DNA of 64,000 nucleotides, from contig NZ_AWZR01000005.1 in NCBI RefSeq assembly GCF_000472505.1, forward strand, positions 62,001 through 126,000, written 5' to 3'. This document shows, piece after piece, positions 1 to 9,750 of this stretch. Within the stretch, counting starts at the first letter, position 1. Each line of letters starts with the position of its first letter. Source of the stretch: Luteimonas sp. J29. GTDB taxonomy: Bacteria; Pseudomonadota; Gammaproteobacteria; Xanthomonadales; Xanthomonadaceae. The notes under the pieces are model-generated. The model saw only the letters and a list, made by a program, of their open reading frames with translations, was not told the DNA's origin and searched no databases. The translations under genes were made by a program, and so were the position numbers.

Positions 1-2
1 TT

Positions 3-1313
3 CCGGAGCGCGGGCTCACCCTGGCCGACCCGCCACCGCGCGCCTGGCCGCTGTCGTTCGAGGCCGAGGACGACCACGGCCTGCAGGCGGAGGCCCGCCT
101 GCTGGTGACGCGCTCCGAGGGCAGCGGCGAGAACGTGCGCTTCCACGAGCACGTGCGCGTGCTGCGCGGCCGCGGCGACCGCCGCGCGCTGCGCTTCGAC
201 GCCAGCCTCGATCCCTCCGACTTCGGCCTGCAGCGTGGCGAGGACCTCGTCGCCCGGCTCGAGGTGCGCGACAACCGCTCGCCGCAGCCGCAGGTGGCGC
301 GCAGCGCGAGCGTGATCCTGCGCTGGCCGGAGCAGCCGCTGCTCGGCGCCGAAGGCCTGGAGGGCCTGGCGCGGCAGGTGCTGCCGGCGTACTTCCGCAG
401 CCAGCGCCAGATCATCATCGACGCCGAGGCGCTGATCGCGCAGAGGCCGCAGCTGTCGGAGGACGCGTTCGCAGCGCGTTCGGACGCGCTCGGCGTGGAC
501 CAGCGCCTGCTGCGGCTGCGCTACGGCCAGTTCCTCGGCGAGGAAAGCGAAGCGGGCTCGCGTCCGCCGCCGACCAGCGACCTGCCGGTGGCGGACGCGG
601 AGGATGGCGAGGACGGGCACGCGCACGACGACGGGCACGATCATGCGGCGTCGGACCCTGCAACGCCGCAGGGTTTCGGCGATCCGGGCGGCATCCTGGA
701 GGCCTTCGGCCATACCCACGACCTGCCGGAGGCGGCGACCCTGCTCGATCCGGAAACCCGGGAGATCCTGCGCAGCGCCCTGCGCGAGATGTGGCAGTCG
801 GAACTGCACCTGCGCCAGGCCGAGCCGGCGAAGGCGCTGCCGTACGCGAACCGCGCGCTCGAGTTCATCAAGCAGGTGCAGCAGGCCGACCGCATCTACC
901 TGCAGCGCGTCGGCACCCGCCTGCCGCCGATCGACGAAACCCGGCGCCTGGGCGGCAAGCGCGAGGGCATCGCGCCGCGCGCGCCGTCGCCGCCGTCGCG
1001 ACCGGGCGACGACCCGGTGCAAGCGGCCTGGCAGGCGCTGGGCGAAGGCGGCCCCGTCGCCACGGAGACGCTCGACGCGGTGCAGGACTGGGCCGCCGAC
1101 CATGCCGCGCTCGTGGGCGACCCGCTGGCCCTGGTGGCGGCGATCGACGCGCTGCGCATCGATCCCGGCTGCGTTGCCTGCCGCGAGGACCTGCGTGGGC
1201 TGCTGTGGGCGGCGATGCGCCGGCCCGACGGTGGCGTCGCGCCGCGCGAGACGGGCGGCGAAACGGGGCGGCGCTATCTCGAACTGCTGCAGTCCGGGGA
1301 GGGAGCGCGATGA
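3..1313 (+). CDS. DUF4175-like protein, C-terminal part (5' end outside window)
   Basis: The reading frame is open from base 3, so the gene starts before the window; about 436 residues are visible. The visible N-terminal part has the EDDHGLQAEARL-type beta-sandwich text seen in DUF4175-like proteins of MoxR/Bat-type operons. This is followed by an alpha-helical region with a His/Asp-rich stretch (roughly nt 585-720, with HAHDDGHDH and FGHTHD) that could bind metal. The last third looks helical (REILRSALREMW, KALPYANRALEFIK). The stop overlaps the next start (ATGA at 1310-1313), so the two are translationally coupled. The function is unknown; a cell-envelope stress role is only inferred from the operon type. 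Confidence 0.7.
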   Translation, partial: PERGLTLADPPPRAWPLSFEAEDDHGLQAEARLLVTRSEGSGENVRFHEHVRVLRGRGDRRALRFDASLDPSDFGLQRGEDLVARLEVRDNRSPQPQVARSASVILRWPEQPLLGAEGLEGLARQVLPAYFRSQRQIIIDAEALIAQRPQLSEDAFAARSDALGVDQRLLRLRYGQFLGEESEAGSRPPPTSDLPVADAEDGEDGHAHDDGHDHAASDPATPQGFGDPGGILEAFGHTHDLPEAATLLDPETREILRSALREMWQSELHLRQAEPAKALPYANRALEFIKQVQQADRIYLQRVGTRLPPIDETRRLGGKREGIAPRAPSPPSRPGDDPVQAAWQALGEGGPVATETLDAVQDWAADHAALVGDPLALVAAIDALRIDPGCVACREDLRGLLWAAMRRPDGGVAPRETGGETGRRYLELLQSGEGAR

Positions 1314-3139
1314 CGCCGCAACTGATCGTCGCCTCGCTGCTGGCCATGGCGGTGGTGACGGGCTGGACCCGGTTGCTGCTGGCCTGGCGACGCGATCGCG
1401 CGGGTGAGCGGACCTGGCGGCGCATCGCGCTGCTGCTCGCGCAACCCGCGATGGCCGCCCTCCTGTACCTGGTGCTGTACCCGCCGCCGCAGGGTGGCGG
1501 CGCCGGCGGGGTGCCGACCGTGCTCGCCGAAGCCGCGGATGCAGGGGCGCTCGCGGACGCCCCCGGTCCCGTGTTCGCGCTGCCCGAGGCGCCGGCCATT
1601 GCCGGCGTGGGGCGCGTGCCCGACCTCGCCACGGTCCTGCGCCGGCATCCGGGCACGCGGCGCGTGCGCGTGGCAGGTGCCGGACTGACCGCGCGCGACC
1701 TGGATGCCGCGCTCGGGATCGCGATCGAGCCGGTGTTGACCGACCTGCCGCCCGGCGTGTGGCGCGTGCACGTGTCCTCGCCGGTCGTCGCCGGCGCGAC
1801 GCTGCGGATCTCCGGGCAGGCCGGAGGCGTGCCGGGCGGGCAGGTCGAACTGCGCGACCCGGCGGGACGCCGCGTGGACGCGATGGCGCTGCCCGACGAC
1901 GGCGCGTTCTCGCTCTCGGCTGGGGTGCACGCGCCCGGCACGGCGACGTTCGTGCTGCGGGTGCTCGATGCCGACGGCGGCGTGGTCGAGAGCGCACCGG
2001 TCGCCACGCATGCCGAAGCGCCGCTGGCGCCGCGGGTGCTGCTGCTGTCCGGCGCGCCGAACCCCGAGACGCGCGCGCTGTCGCGCTGGATGCACGATGC
2101 CGGCTTCGCGGTCCAGTCGCGCATCGCGCTCGGCGGCGGGGCGGCGATCGCGAGCGGGTCCGCCGAGGTCGACGATCCGCGCCTCGACCTGCTGGTGGTC
2201 GACGCGCGCGCCTGGCAGGCGCTGGGCGAGGGCGGCCGTGCGCGCGCCCTGGCCGCGGTCGAGGCGGGGATGGGCCTGCTGCTGCGCGCCGACGTGGCGC
2301 TGCCGGCGGCGGCCCTGCGCCCGCTGTCGGGCAAGGAGTTCGCGCTCGCCGGTGGCACCGGCACCACCGCGTTCGCCCTGGCGCCGCCGCGGCTGGCCGA
2401 CGAGGCCGCGCTGCGCGCGCGACTGGGGACCGGCACGCGCGATGCGCCGGTCGACGTCGGGGCCGCCGCCGGCACGCCGCCGCAACTGGCGCGACGCGAC
2501 CTGCGCGCCACCGGCGCGAGCGCAGTGCCGCTGCTGCGCGATGCCCAGGGCGATGCGGTCGCGTGGTGGCGGCCGCACGGGCAGGGCCGGATCGGCGTGT
2601 GGACGCCGGTCGACACGTGGCTGCTGCCGCTGGCCGGTCGCCGCGACCTGCACGCGGAGCTGTGGAACACGGCCTTCGCGGCGCTCGCGCGGCCGCGGCC
2701 ACGCGCGGACATCCGCATCGACGGCCAGCCGCGCGCCGGCGAGCGCGTGGCCGTCTGCGGCGTTGGCGCGGACGCCACCGTGTCGGCGCCGGACGGCGTG
2801 CGCACGCGGCTGCTGCCCGATCCGGACGCCGGCGGCTGCGCGGCCTTCTGGCCTGCGGCCGGTGGCTGGCATCGGGTCGAGGACGGGGAGTCCGGACTTG
2901 CGTTCCACGTGCTCGCGCCGGACGCACTGCCGGGCGTGCGGCTGGCGGCGATGCGCGAGGCCACGCTGCGGCTGGCGGCGAAGGGGCCGGTGGACGGTGA
3001 TCCTGGTGTCGCCCTGGTCGCGCCGCGCCGGATGCCGTCCTGGCCCTGGTTCCTGGCCTGGCTGCTGCTGGCGACCGCGGCCTGGTGGCTGGAGCGCGCC
3101 CGCGCCGGGCGTGCCGTGCCCGGGCGCGACCGGGCCTGA
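1310..3139 (+). CDS. BatA-like membrane-anchored protein
   Basis: The product has 609 residues. The start is the ATG overlapping the preceding stop (ATGA). N-terminal hydrophobic helices (about residues 1-20 and 38-55) and a C-terminal helix (WPWFLAWLLLATAAWWLE) bracket a long extracytoplasmic part. About residues 200-260 contain a block starting APRVLLLSGAPNPETRAL followed by DLLVVDARAW, which resembles the glutamine-amidotransferase-like fold of the large membrane proteins in MoxR/BatA operons. It forms an operon with the DUF4175-like gene upstream. The assignment is by architecture only; the biochemical function is unknown. Confidence 0.6.
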   Translation: MTPQLIVASLLAMAVVTGWTRLLLAWRRDRAGERTWRRIALLLAQPAMAALLYLVLYPPPQGGGAGGVPTVLAEAADAGALADAPGPVFALPEAPAIAGVGRVPDLATVLRRHPGTRRVRVAGAGLTARDLDAALGIAIEPVLTDLPPGVWRVHVSSPVVAGATLRISGQAGGVPGGQVELRDPAGRRVDAMALPDDGAFSLSAGVHAPGTATFVLRVLDADGGVVESAPVATHAEAPLAPRVLLLSGAPNPETRALSRWMHDAGFAVQSRIALGGGAAIASGSAEVDDPRLDLLVVDARAWQALGEGGRARALAAVEAGMGLLLRADVALPAAALRPLSGKEFALAGGTGTTAFALAPPRLADEAALRARLGTGTRDAPVDVGAAAGTPPQLARRDLRATGASAVPLLRDAQGDAVAWWRPHGQGRIGVWTPVDTWLLPLAGRRDLHAELWNTAFAALARPRPRADIRIDGQPRAGERVAVCGVGADATVSAPDGVRTRLLPDPDAGGCAAFWPAAGGWHRVEDGESGLAFHVLAPDALPGVRLAAMREATLRLAAKGPVDGDPGVALVAPRRMPSWPWFLAWLLLATAAWWLERARAGRAVPGRDRA

Positions 3140-3179
3140 CCGGCGCTATGCTGGCGGCGGGTGAGGAGGAGACCACGCC

Positions 3180-3533
3180 ATGCCGACTTACGAGGGAAGC
3201 TGCCACTGCGGTGCGATCGCGTTCGAACTCGAAGGCGAGATCACCGAGGGCTACGACTGCAACTGCTCGATGTGCCGCCGGCGCGGCGGCCTGCTCGCGT
3301 TCCTTCCGCGCGAGGCGCTGGTGCTCAGGACGCCGGAGTCGGCGCTCGGGACGTACAAGTTCAACCGCCACGTCATCGACCATCATTTCTGCAAGGTCTG
3401 CGGCATCTCGCCCTTCAGCGAGGGCGTGCATCCGGCCACCGGCGCGAAGACGGTGGCGGTGAACCTGCGCTGCCTGCCGGACCTCGACCTGGCCTCGGTG
3501 AAGGTCGTCCCGGTCGACGGCGCCAAGCTGTGA
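3180..3533 (+). CDS. GFA-family (CENP-V/GFA domain) zinc protein
   Basis: This 117-residue protein carries the cysteine pattern of the glutathione-dependent formaldehyde-activating/CENP-V fold: CHCG (residues 8-11), CNCSMC (about 31-36) and CKVCG (about 78-82). These would bind two zinc ions. Family members are small cytosolic proteins, and most are not proven to act on S-hydroxymethyl-glutathione, so the substrate is open. A strong ribosome-binding site (GAGGAGGAG) lies just before the ATG and a TATGCT -10-like box about 35 bp upstream. Its stop overlaps the GTG start of the next gene. A second GFA gene lies at 39.8 kb. Confidence 0.85.
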   Translation: MPTYEGSCHCGAIAFELEGEITEGYDCNCSMCRRRGGLLAFLPREALVLRTPESALGTYKFNRHVIDHHFCKVCGISPFSEGVHPATGAKTVAVNLRCLPDLDLASVKVVPVDGAKL

Positions 3534-4432
3534 GGCATGTCCGGCACGCGTCGTGGGTGGCGCGCGCCGGACTGGCCGTCGCCCTCGCGCTGCCCGCCGC
3601 GGCGTCCGCCGCATGCCCGCCCGAGGGCATGGATCGTGAGGGGCTGCAGGCGTTCAAGGTACGGCGCTTCGAAACGGCGGACCCGGCGCAGCGGCAGCGG
3701 CTCGCGCTTGCGCTGGCCGGATGCCTGGGCGATCCGGATCCCGCCGTGCGCGACGGCATCGCCTACCAGGCGCTGGCGCAGTGGATGCGCGCGGGCGAGC
3801 TCGACGTCGCCACCCTGCGCGCGCTGCGCGATCGCCTGCACGCGCTGGTCGACGGCGGCGAGGGCGAGGGCTTCGCGCGTCCGTTCGCGGCGCTGGTGCT
3901 GTCGGAAGTGGCGCGCACCGACCGCATCGCGCCGTGGATGACGCCCGGCGAGCGCAAGGCCATGGTGCGCAAGGCGGCCGGCTACGTGGCCACCGTGCAG
4001 GACTATCGCGGCTTCGACGATGCCCGGGGCTGGCGCCACGGCGTGGCGCACGGCGCCGACTGGCTGCTGCAACTGGCGCTCCATCCGGCGCTGGAGCGCG
4101 ACCAGGGCGACCTGGTCCTCGAGGCCGTCGCCGCCCAGGCCGTGCCCGGGACCGCGCACGCCTACGTGTTCGGCGAGCCGGCGCGGCTCGCGCGCCCGGT
4201 CCTGGCGCTGGCCCGCAGCCGGCTGTACGACAGGGGCGACTGGCAGGCGTGGTTCGCCGACCTGCCGCCGCGCCTCGGCGATCCCGGGCTCGCCTACGCC
4301 GACGAGGAGTGGCTGGCGCGGCGCCACGACCTGGTGGCGTTCGTGCTTGCGCTCTACGTCGGGGCCGACCGGGATCCGGTACTGGGCGAGCTCAAGCCGC
4401 TGCTCGTGGAGACGCTCGGGGCGGTGCCATAG
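3530..4432 (+). CDS. DUF2785-family exported protein
   Basis: The predicted product has 300 residues. I place the start at the GTG overlapping the preceding TGA (GTGA), because this gives a typical signal peptide: basic VRHVRHASWVARAG, then the core LAVALALPAAASA, with cleavage before ACPPEG. The mature part is helical and matches the DUF2785 pattern (RDGIAYQAL, GFARPFAALVLSEVARTD, GWRHGVAHGADWLLQLALHP, HDLVAFVLALYVG). The family has no established activity. It was probably co-transcribed with the GFA gene upstream. Confidence 0.75.
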   Translation: MRHVRHASWVARAGLAVALALPAAASAACPPEGMDREGLQAFKVRRFETADPAQRQRLALALAGCLGDPDPAVRDGIAYQALAQWMRAGELDVATLRALRDRLHALVDGGEGEGFARPFAALVLSEVARTDRIAPWMTPGERKAMVRKAAGYVATVQDYRGFDDARGWRHGVAHGADWLLQLALHPALERDQGDLVLEAVAAQAVPGTAHAYVFGEPARLARPVLALARSRLYDRGDWQAWFADLPPRLGDPGLAYADEEWLARRHDLVAFVLALYVGADRDPVLGELKPLLVETLGAVP

Positions 4433-4505
4433 CCGGCTCGCGTGCGTTGAATCCCGCCGGCACCGCGGTCACACTCGGCCTTCATTGCCGATGGAGGATG
4501 GATCG

Positions 4506-5459
4506 ATGGCGACCCGACGCGATTGCCTGAAGTTCACGCTGGCCACCGCGGCGGCGACGGCGCTGCCGCAGGCCCGCCTGCTGGCGCAGGAGGCCGGGCC
4601 CCTGCTGACGCGCGCGGTGCCGAAGACCGGCGAGCAGCTGCCGGTCGTGGGCCTCGGCAGTTCGGCCACCTTCGCCCAGGTGGCGCGCAGCGAGGACGTC
4701 TCGGCGCTGCGCGAGGTGCTGCAGGCGCTGGTGGAGGGCGGCGGGCAGGTGTTCGACACCGCGCCCGCGTACGGCGCCTCGGAGGAAGTGGCCGGGCAGA
4801 TCGCGCACGAGCTGGGCCTCGGCGAGCGGGTGTTCTGGGCGACCAAGCTCAACGCCGTGCCGCGCGGCGGTGGGACCGCCGACCCGGCCGCCGCGCGCGA
4901 GCAGCTGGAGACCTCGTTCCGGCGACTGGGCAAGGATCCGCTCGACCTGGTCCAGGTGCACAACCTGGCCGACATCCCGACCCAGCTGGCGCTGCTGCAG
5001 CGCTACAAGGCCGACGGGCGCATCCGCCACGTCGGCGTGACCTCGACCAGCAAGCAGGCGTATCCGCGCCTGGTCGAGGTGATGCGCAACGAGGACATCG
5101 ATTTCATCGGCGTGGACTACGCGGTCGACAACCGCGACGTCGAGGAGACCATCCTGCCGCTGGCGCTCGAGCGCCGGATCGGGGTGCTGGTGTACGTGCC
5201 GTTCGGGCGCACGCGGCTGTGGAGCCGGATCGGCGACCGGCCCCTGCCGGACTGGGCGGCGGAGTTCGACGCCACGTCCTGGGCCCAGTTCATGCTCAAG
5301 TACGTGCTCGCGCATCCGGCGGTCACCTGCGTGACGCCGGCAACCAGCAAGGCGCGCAACATGCTCGACAACCTCGGTGCGGGCCGCGGCCGGCTGCCGG
5401 ACGACGCGCAGCGCCGGCGCATGGTCGAATTCATCGACGCGCTGCCGCCCGCGCCGTAG
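4506..5459 (+). CDS. Tat-exported aldo/keto reductase
   Basis: The product has 317 residues. It begins with a twin-arginine signal (ATRRDCLKFTLATAAATA), implying export of a folded, NADPH-bound enzyme. The mature protein is a TIM-barrel aldo/keto reductase with the FDTAPAYGASEEVAG segment that carries the catalytic Asp and Tyr, then Lys in FWATKLNA and His in VQVHNLAD. An in-frame ATG at 4491 also exists; 4506 is preferred because GGAGGA lies about 8 bp upstream and the Tat motif then sits at the N-terminus. The substrate is unknown. Confidence 0.85.
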   Translation: MATRRDCLKFTLATAAATALPQARLLAQEAGPLLTRAVPKTGEQLPVVGLGSSATFAQVARSEDVSALREVLQALVEGGGQVFDTAPAYGASEEVAGQIAHELGLGERVFWATKLNAVPRGGGTADPAAAREQLETSFRRLGKDPLDLVQVHNLADIPTQLALLQRYKADGRIRHVGVTSTSKQAYPRLVEVMRNEDIDFIGVDYAVDNRDVEETILPLALERRIGVLVYVPFGRTRLWSRIGDRPLPDWAAEFDATSWAQFMLKYVLAHPAVTCVTPATSKARNMLDNLGAGRGRLPDDAQRRRMVEFIDALPPAP

Positions 5460-5566
5460 GAGCGGCTTCCGGCGCGACCGGCCTCCTGGCCCATGGCCGC
5501 GTGGACTGCACCGCCTGCGGGTCGCGGCTGAAGCGCTCCTGCGGGGGCGCGCGTCGGCGACGCGGG

Positions 5567-5863
5567 TTACTCCGGCTCGTCGGTCTCGAACTCGACGAAG
5601 ACCTCCAGGTCGAAGGCGAGCGCTTCCACCGCTTCGCGCACGCGGCGTTCGGTGGAGGGGTTGGGGACCTCGATCTCGATCTCGTGGGTCTCGGTGCCGC
5701 GCACGTCGTGCAGTCCGGCCGAGCTGGAGTCGGCGTCGTCCATGTGCGGCATCAGGTCGTCGACTTCCTCGACGTGCTCGATGCCGTCGAGGCTTTGCAG
5801 CAGGTTGGCGATCGCACGGACCTGGTCGTCGTTGCCGGCGATGCGCATGCGGAGCAGGGCCAT
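5567..5863 (-). CDS. Small conserved-looking hypothetical protein
   Basis: The product has 98 residues, is acidic and has no signal peptide. The N-terminus (ALLRMRIAGNDDQVRAIANLLQSLDGIEHVEEVDDL) has the beta-alpha-beta look of a small ACT/ferredoxin-like fold and repeats with IEIEVPNPSTERRVREAVEALAFDLEVFVEF. The middle is an acidic, low-complexity linker (MDDADSSS). I do not recognise a named family. Coding is supported by strong third-position GC and clean placement between convergent and same-strand neighbours; it sits just downstream of the cyclophilin gene and may be transcribed with it. Confidence 0.6.
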   Translation of the reverse strand: MALLRMRIAGNDDQVRAIANLLQSLDGIEHVEEVDDLMPHMDDADSSSAGLHDVRGTETHEIEIEVPNPSTERRVREAVEALAFDLEVFVEFETDEPE

Positions 5864-5938
5864 GGTGTCCTCGGGCTGCGGGAAGCTCCAGGGCAGACTA
5901 GGGCGGCCTCGGCCAACGCGGCGTGAGGACGGCGCGGG

Positions 5939-6856
<918 letters not shown>

Positions 6857-6951
6857 GGGCGGGCGCCGTAGGAAGGAGTCCGCGGATTGTGGCCTCCCGA
6901 ACGCGGGGCGACTAATGGCACATTCGCTATAGAGAAGTCCTTAATAGCATG

Positions 6952-6967
6952 TCCTCCATCCGGAGGA
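6952..6967 (+). promoter_or_regulatory. Hairpin sequestering the padR ribosome-binding site
   Basis: TCCTCC (6952-6957) is followed by a four-base loop and its exact complement GGAGGA (6962-6967). The second arm is the Shine-Dalgarno of the GTG-started padR gene at 6975. In RNA the SD would be paired within a perfect 6-bp stem, so translation could be switched by anything that opens it. The region just upstream (6910-6950) is AT-rich and could hold the promoter and PadR operator. Confidence 0.55.
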
Positions 6968-6974
6968 TCGCGGC

Positions 6975-7349
6975 GTGGACACAGGCGAAGACCAGGGCGC
7001 GGCGCAGCTGCGCAAGTTCCAGAAGGAGCTCAGCGCGGGCACGGTGGCGCTGACCCTGCTGGCGGTCCTCGCGTCGGGTGAGCCGATGTACGGCTACCAG
7101 ATCGCCAAGACCCTGGAGCGCTTCGGCGACGGGGTGCTGGCCGGAAAGCAGAGCACCCTGTACCCGGTGCTCCGCAACCTGCAGGCGGCCGGGTTGCTGG
7201 ACAGCTTCACCGAGCCGTCGGACGCCGGCCCGCCCCGGCGCTACTACCGCATCACCGGCGCGGGGCTGGCGGCCCTGCGCGACTGGGCCGCCGCCTGGCG
7301 CGCGACCCGCGACTCCGTCGACGCCGTCCTGGAGGGGACCCGCCCATGA
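6975..7349 (+). CDS. PadR-family transcriptional regulator
   Basis: The product has 124 residues with a GTG start chosen by the GGAGGA 7 bp upstream. Residues about 20-95 form the PadR winged helix: ELSAGTVALTLLAVLASGEPMYGYQIAKTLE, then GKQSTLYPVLRNLQAAGLLDSF and a RRYYRITGAGLAAL wing. PadR proteins are usually repressors that bind as dimers and respond to small molecules or membrane stress. The stop overlaps the ATG of the membrane sensor gene (ATGA at 7346-7349), the classic padR-membrane protein pair. It probably autoregulates. Confidence 0.9.
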   Translation: MDTGEDQGAAQLRKFQKELSAGTVALTLLAVLASGEPMYGYQIAKTLERFGDGVLAGKQSTLYPVLRNLQAAGLLDSFTEPSDAGPPRRYYRITGAGLAALRDWAAAWRATRDSVDAVLEGTRP

Positions 7350-8284
7350 ACCGCAACACGCTGCCGACCACGATCCCGGAGTACCTGGAACAACTGCGCC
7401 GGTCGCTGGCCGGCGCCGATCCCGCCCTGGTCCAGGACGCCCTCTACGATGCCGAGGAATACCTGCGCTCGGAGCTGGCCGAGCAGGCCGGCAGGAGCGA
7501 GGCCGAGGTGATCGCGGCGGTCGCCTCCAGCTACGGCGCTCCCGACGAGGTCGCCGACATCTACCGCGATACCGAGGTCAAGGTGCAGACCGCGCTGCGC
7601 CCGCCGGCGCCGCCGAAGCGCAAGTCGGCGCTCGGCCGCTTCTTCGGCGTGTTCGCCGACCCGCGTGCCTACGCCTCGCTGTTCTACATGGCGCTGGCGC
7701 TGGCCACGGGGATCTTCTACTTCGTGTGGGTGGTGACGGGGCTGTCGGTGTCGCTGGGCCTGTCGGTCACCATCATCGGCATCCCGCTGCTGATCCTGTT
7801 CTTCGGCTCGGTGCGGGTGCTGTCGCTGGTCGAGGGCCGGATCGTGGAAGTCATGCTGGGCGAGCGCATGCCGCGCCGGCCGCTGTACACCGCGCGCGGG
7901 CGCACCCTCATGCAGCGCATCGGCGACATGTTCACCGACGTGCGCACCTGGTCGACGATCCTGTACATGCTGCTGATGCTGCCGCTGGGCATCGCCTACT
8001 TCACCCTGGTCGTGACCCTGGTGGCGACCTCGCTGGCGTCGATCGCGACGCCGCTGCTGGTGTGGACCGGCGTGGCCGACGCGGGCATCGACGTCAACGG
8101 CTGGCAGCTGCTGTACATCGATGGCGACACGGTGTCGACCTCGATCCCGGCGCTGGCCCTGCCGCTGCTGCTGGTGGGCGGGGTGCTGCTGCTGTTCGCC
8201 ACGATGCACGTCGCCCGCGGCATCGGCCGCCTGCACGGGCTGCTGGCCAAGCACCTGCTGGTCAAGACCGCGCAATACACGTAA
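7346..8284 (+). CDS. Membrane protein: DUF1700-like N-terminus plus sensor domain
   Basis: The product has 312 residues. Residues 1-80 are cytosolic and helical (PEYLEQLRRSLAGADPALVQDALYDAEEYL... VASSYGAPDEVADIYRDTEV), as in DUF1700 proteins controlled by PadR regulators. The rest is a putative-sensor membrane module with about four helices (ASLFYMALALATGIFYFVWVV, VTIIGIPLLILFF, STILYMLLMLPLGIAYF, LALPLLLVGGVLLLF). It is translationally coupled to padR and probably transduces an envelope signal or is the regulated target. Confidence 0.8.
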   Translation: MNRNTLPTTIPEYLEQLRRSLAGADPALVQDALYDAEEYLRSELAEQAGRSEAEVIAAVASSYGAPDEVADIYRDTEVKVQTALRPPAPPKRKSALGRFFGVFADPRAYASLFYMALALATGIFYFVWVVTGLSVSLGLSVTIIGIPLLILFFGSVRVLSLVEGRIVEVMLGERMPRRPLYTARGRTLMQRIGDMFTDVRTWSTILYMLLMLPLGIAYFTLVVTLVATSLASIATPLLVWTGVADAGIDVNGWQLLYIDGDTVSTSIPALALPLLLVGGVLLLFATMHVARGIGRLHGLLAKHLLVKTAQYT

Positions 8285-8327
8285 GCCAGGGAGCGCGCCG
8301 CGCGGCGCCATGCCCCCGTGCGGTCGC

Positions 8328-9647
8328 TCAGGCGGCGCGCGTGGCCCGCTTGCGCGGCTTCGCCGCCTTCTTCGTCGCAGGCGCCTTCGCGGGCTTCGCA
8401 TCCGCGACGTGCGCGACGATGAAGTCGCGCACGCGCGGATAGACCTGCTCGCGCCAGCGGCGGCCGCTGAAGATGCCGTAGTGGCCGGCCCCCATCACCG
8501 TGTAGTGCTCGCGGTCGGCCCCCGGGATCGAGGTGCACAGGTCGTGCGCGGCGCGGGTCTGGCCGAGGCCGGAGATGTCGTCGAGCTCGCCCTCGATGGT
8601 CATCAGCGCGGTGCCGGTGATCTTCGACGGATCCACGCGCTCGCCGGCCACGTCCCACAGCCCGCGCGGCAGCAGGTGCTCCTGGAACACGATCCGGATC
8701 GTGTCGAGGTAGTACTCGGCCGGCATGTCGAGCACGGCGTTGTACTCGTCGTAGAACTTGCGGTGCGACTCGGCGTCGTCGAGGTCGCCCTTGACCAGGT
8801 TCTGGTAGAAGTCCCAGTGCGACATGAAGTGCCGCTCGGGGTTCATCGCCATGAAGCCGGTGTGCTGGAGGAAGCCCGGGTACACGCGGCGGCCGGCGCC
8901 GGGGAAGTGGCCGGGCACGGGGTGGATGACGTTGTTCTCGAACCACCACAGCGGCTTCTGGGTGGCGAGGTTGTTGACCGCGGTCGGCGAGCGGCGCGGG
9001 TCCACCGGCCCCCCCATCAGCACCATCGAGCGCGGCACGGGTTCGCCGCGCGCGGCCATCAGCGAGATCGCCGCCAGCACCGGCACCGTCGGCTGGCACA
9101 CGCCGATCACGTGCAGGTCCTTGGCGCCGATCAGGCGGATGAAGTCCTGGATGTAGGCGACGTAGTCGTCGAGCGAGAACGGCCCGGCTTCCTTGGGCAC
9201 CATGCGCGCGTCGACCCAGTCGGTGATGTAGACCTTGTGGTCGCGCAGCAGGGTGCGCACGGTGTCGCGCAGCAGGGTGGCGTGGTGGCCGGAGAGCGGC
9301 GCCACCACCAGCACCGGCGGCTGGCCGCGCATCTCGGAGATGGTGTCGGCATCGTCGGTGTAGCGCTTGAAGCGCTGCAGGCGGCAGAACGGACGGTTCG
9401 ACACCGTCTTCTCGATCACCGGGTAGGTCTCGCCCTGCCACTCGATCGAGTGGATGCCGAAGGCGGGTTTCTCGTATCCCTTGCCGATGCGGTAGAGCAG
9501 TTCGTTGGCGGCGGCGACGCGCTGGGCGCCGGGCATCGCCGACAGCCAGCTGCCGCGGGCGGAGAACGCACGTGCATTGGCCTCCGCCCAGAAGGTGAGC
9601 GGCGCCATCCAGGAACGGGTGAGTTCGTGGAACTGGTACAGGAGCAT
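8328..9647 (-). CDS. phaZ: Intracellular poly(3-hydroxybutyrate) depolymerase
   Basis: The product has 439 residues, with no signal peptide, which fits a cytosolic granule-degrading enzyme. It is an alpha/beta hydrolase of the PhaZ1 type. The nucleophile elbow is VIGVCQPTVPV with Cys in place of Ser, as in that family. The later acids and histidine lie in TIEGELDDISGLGQT and MGAGHYGIFSG. The last 25 residues are Lys/Ala/Pro-rich (AKPAKAPATKKAAKPRKR), unlike the core and similar to tails of granule- or DNA-binding phasin/histone-like proteins. bdhA, the next step of PHB use, lies 1.3 kb away. Confidence 0.92.
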   Translation of the reverse strand: MLLYQFHELTRSWMAPLTFWAEANARAFSARGSWLSAMPGAQRVAAANELLYRIGKGYEKPAFGIHSIEWQGETYPVIEKTVSNRPFCRLQRFKRYTDDADTISEMRGQPPVLVVAPLSGHHATLLRDTVRTLLRDHKVYITDWVDARMVPKEAGPFSLDDYVAYIQDFIRLIGAKDLHVIGVCQPTVPVLAAISLMAARGEPVPRSMVLMGGPVDPRRSPTAVNNLATQKPLWWFENNVIHPVPGHFPGAGRRVYPGFLQHTGFMAMNPERHFMSHWDFYQNLVKGDLDDAESHRKFYDEYNAVLDMPAEYYLDTIRIVFQEHLLPRGLWDVAGERVDPSKITGTALMTIEGELDDISGLGQTRAAHDLCTSIPGADREHYTVMGAGHYGIFSGRRWREQVYPRVRDFIVAHVADAKPAKAPATKKAAKPRKRATRAA

Positions 9648-9750
9648 GGATCAGGCCGGTCGGGGCTGCTGCGACGCAGCATACCGCATCGGGGTGCACG
9701 TCGAGTCAAGCCGCTGCGGCTGCAGTCGCCGGGGAAAGGGCGGCGCTTGT

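Noticed and set aside
8295-8308. GC-only palindrome between the sensor gene and phaZ as a terminator
   Set aside because: The palindrome is continuous, with no room for a loop, and has no T-run; such runs are expected by chance at this GC content.
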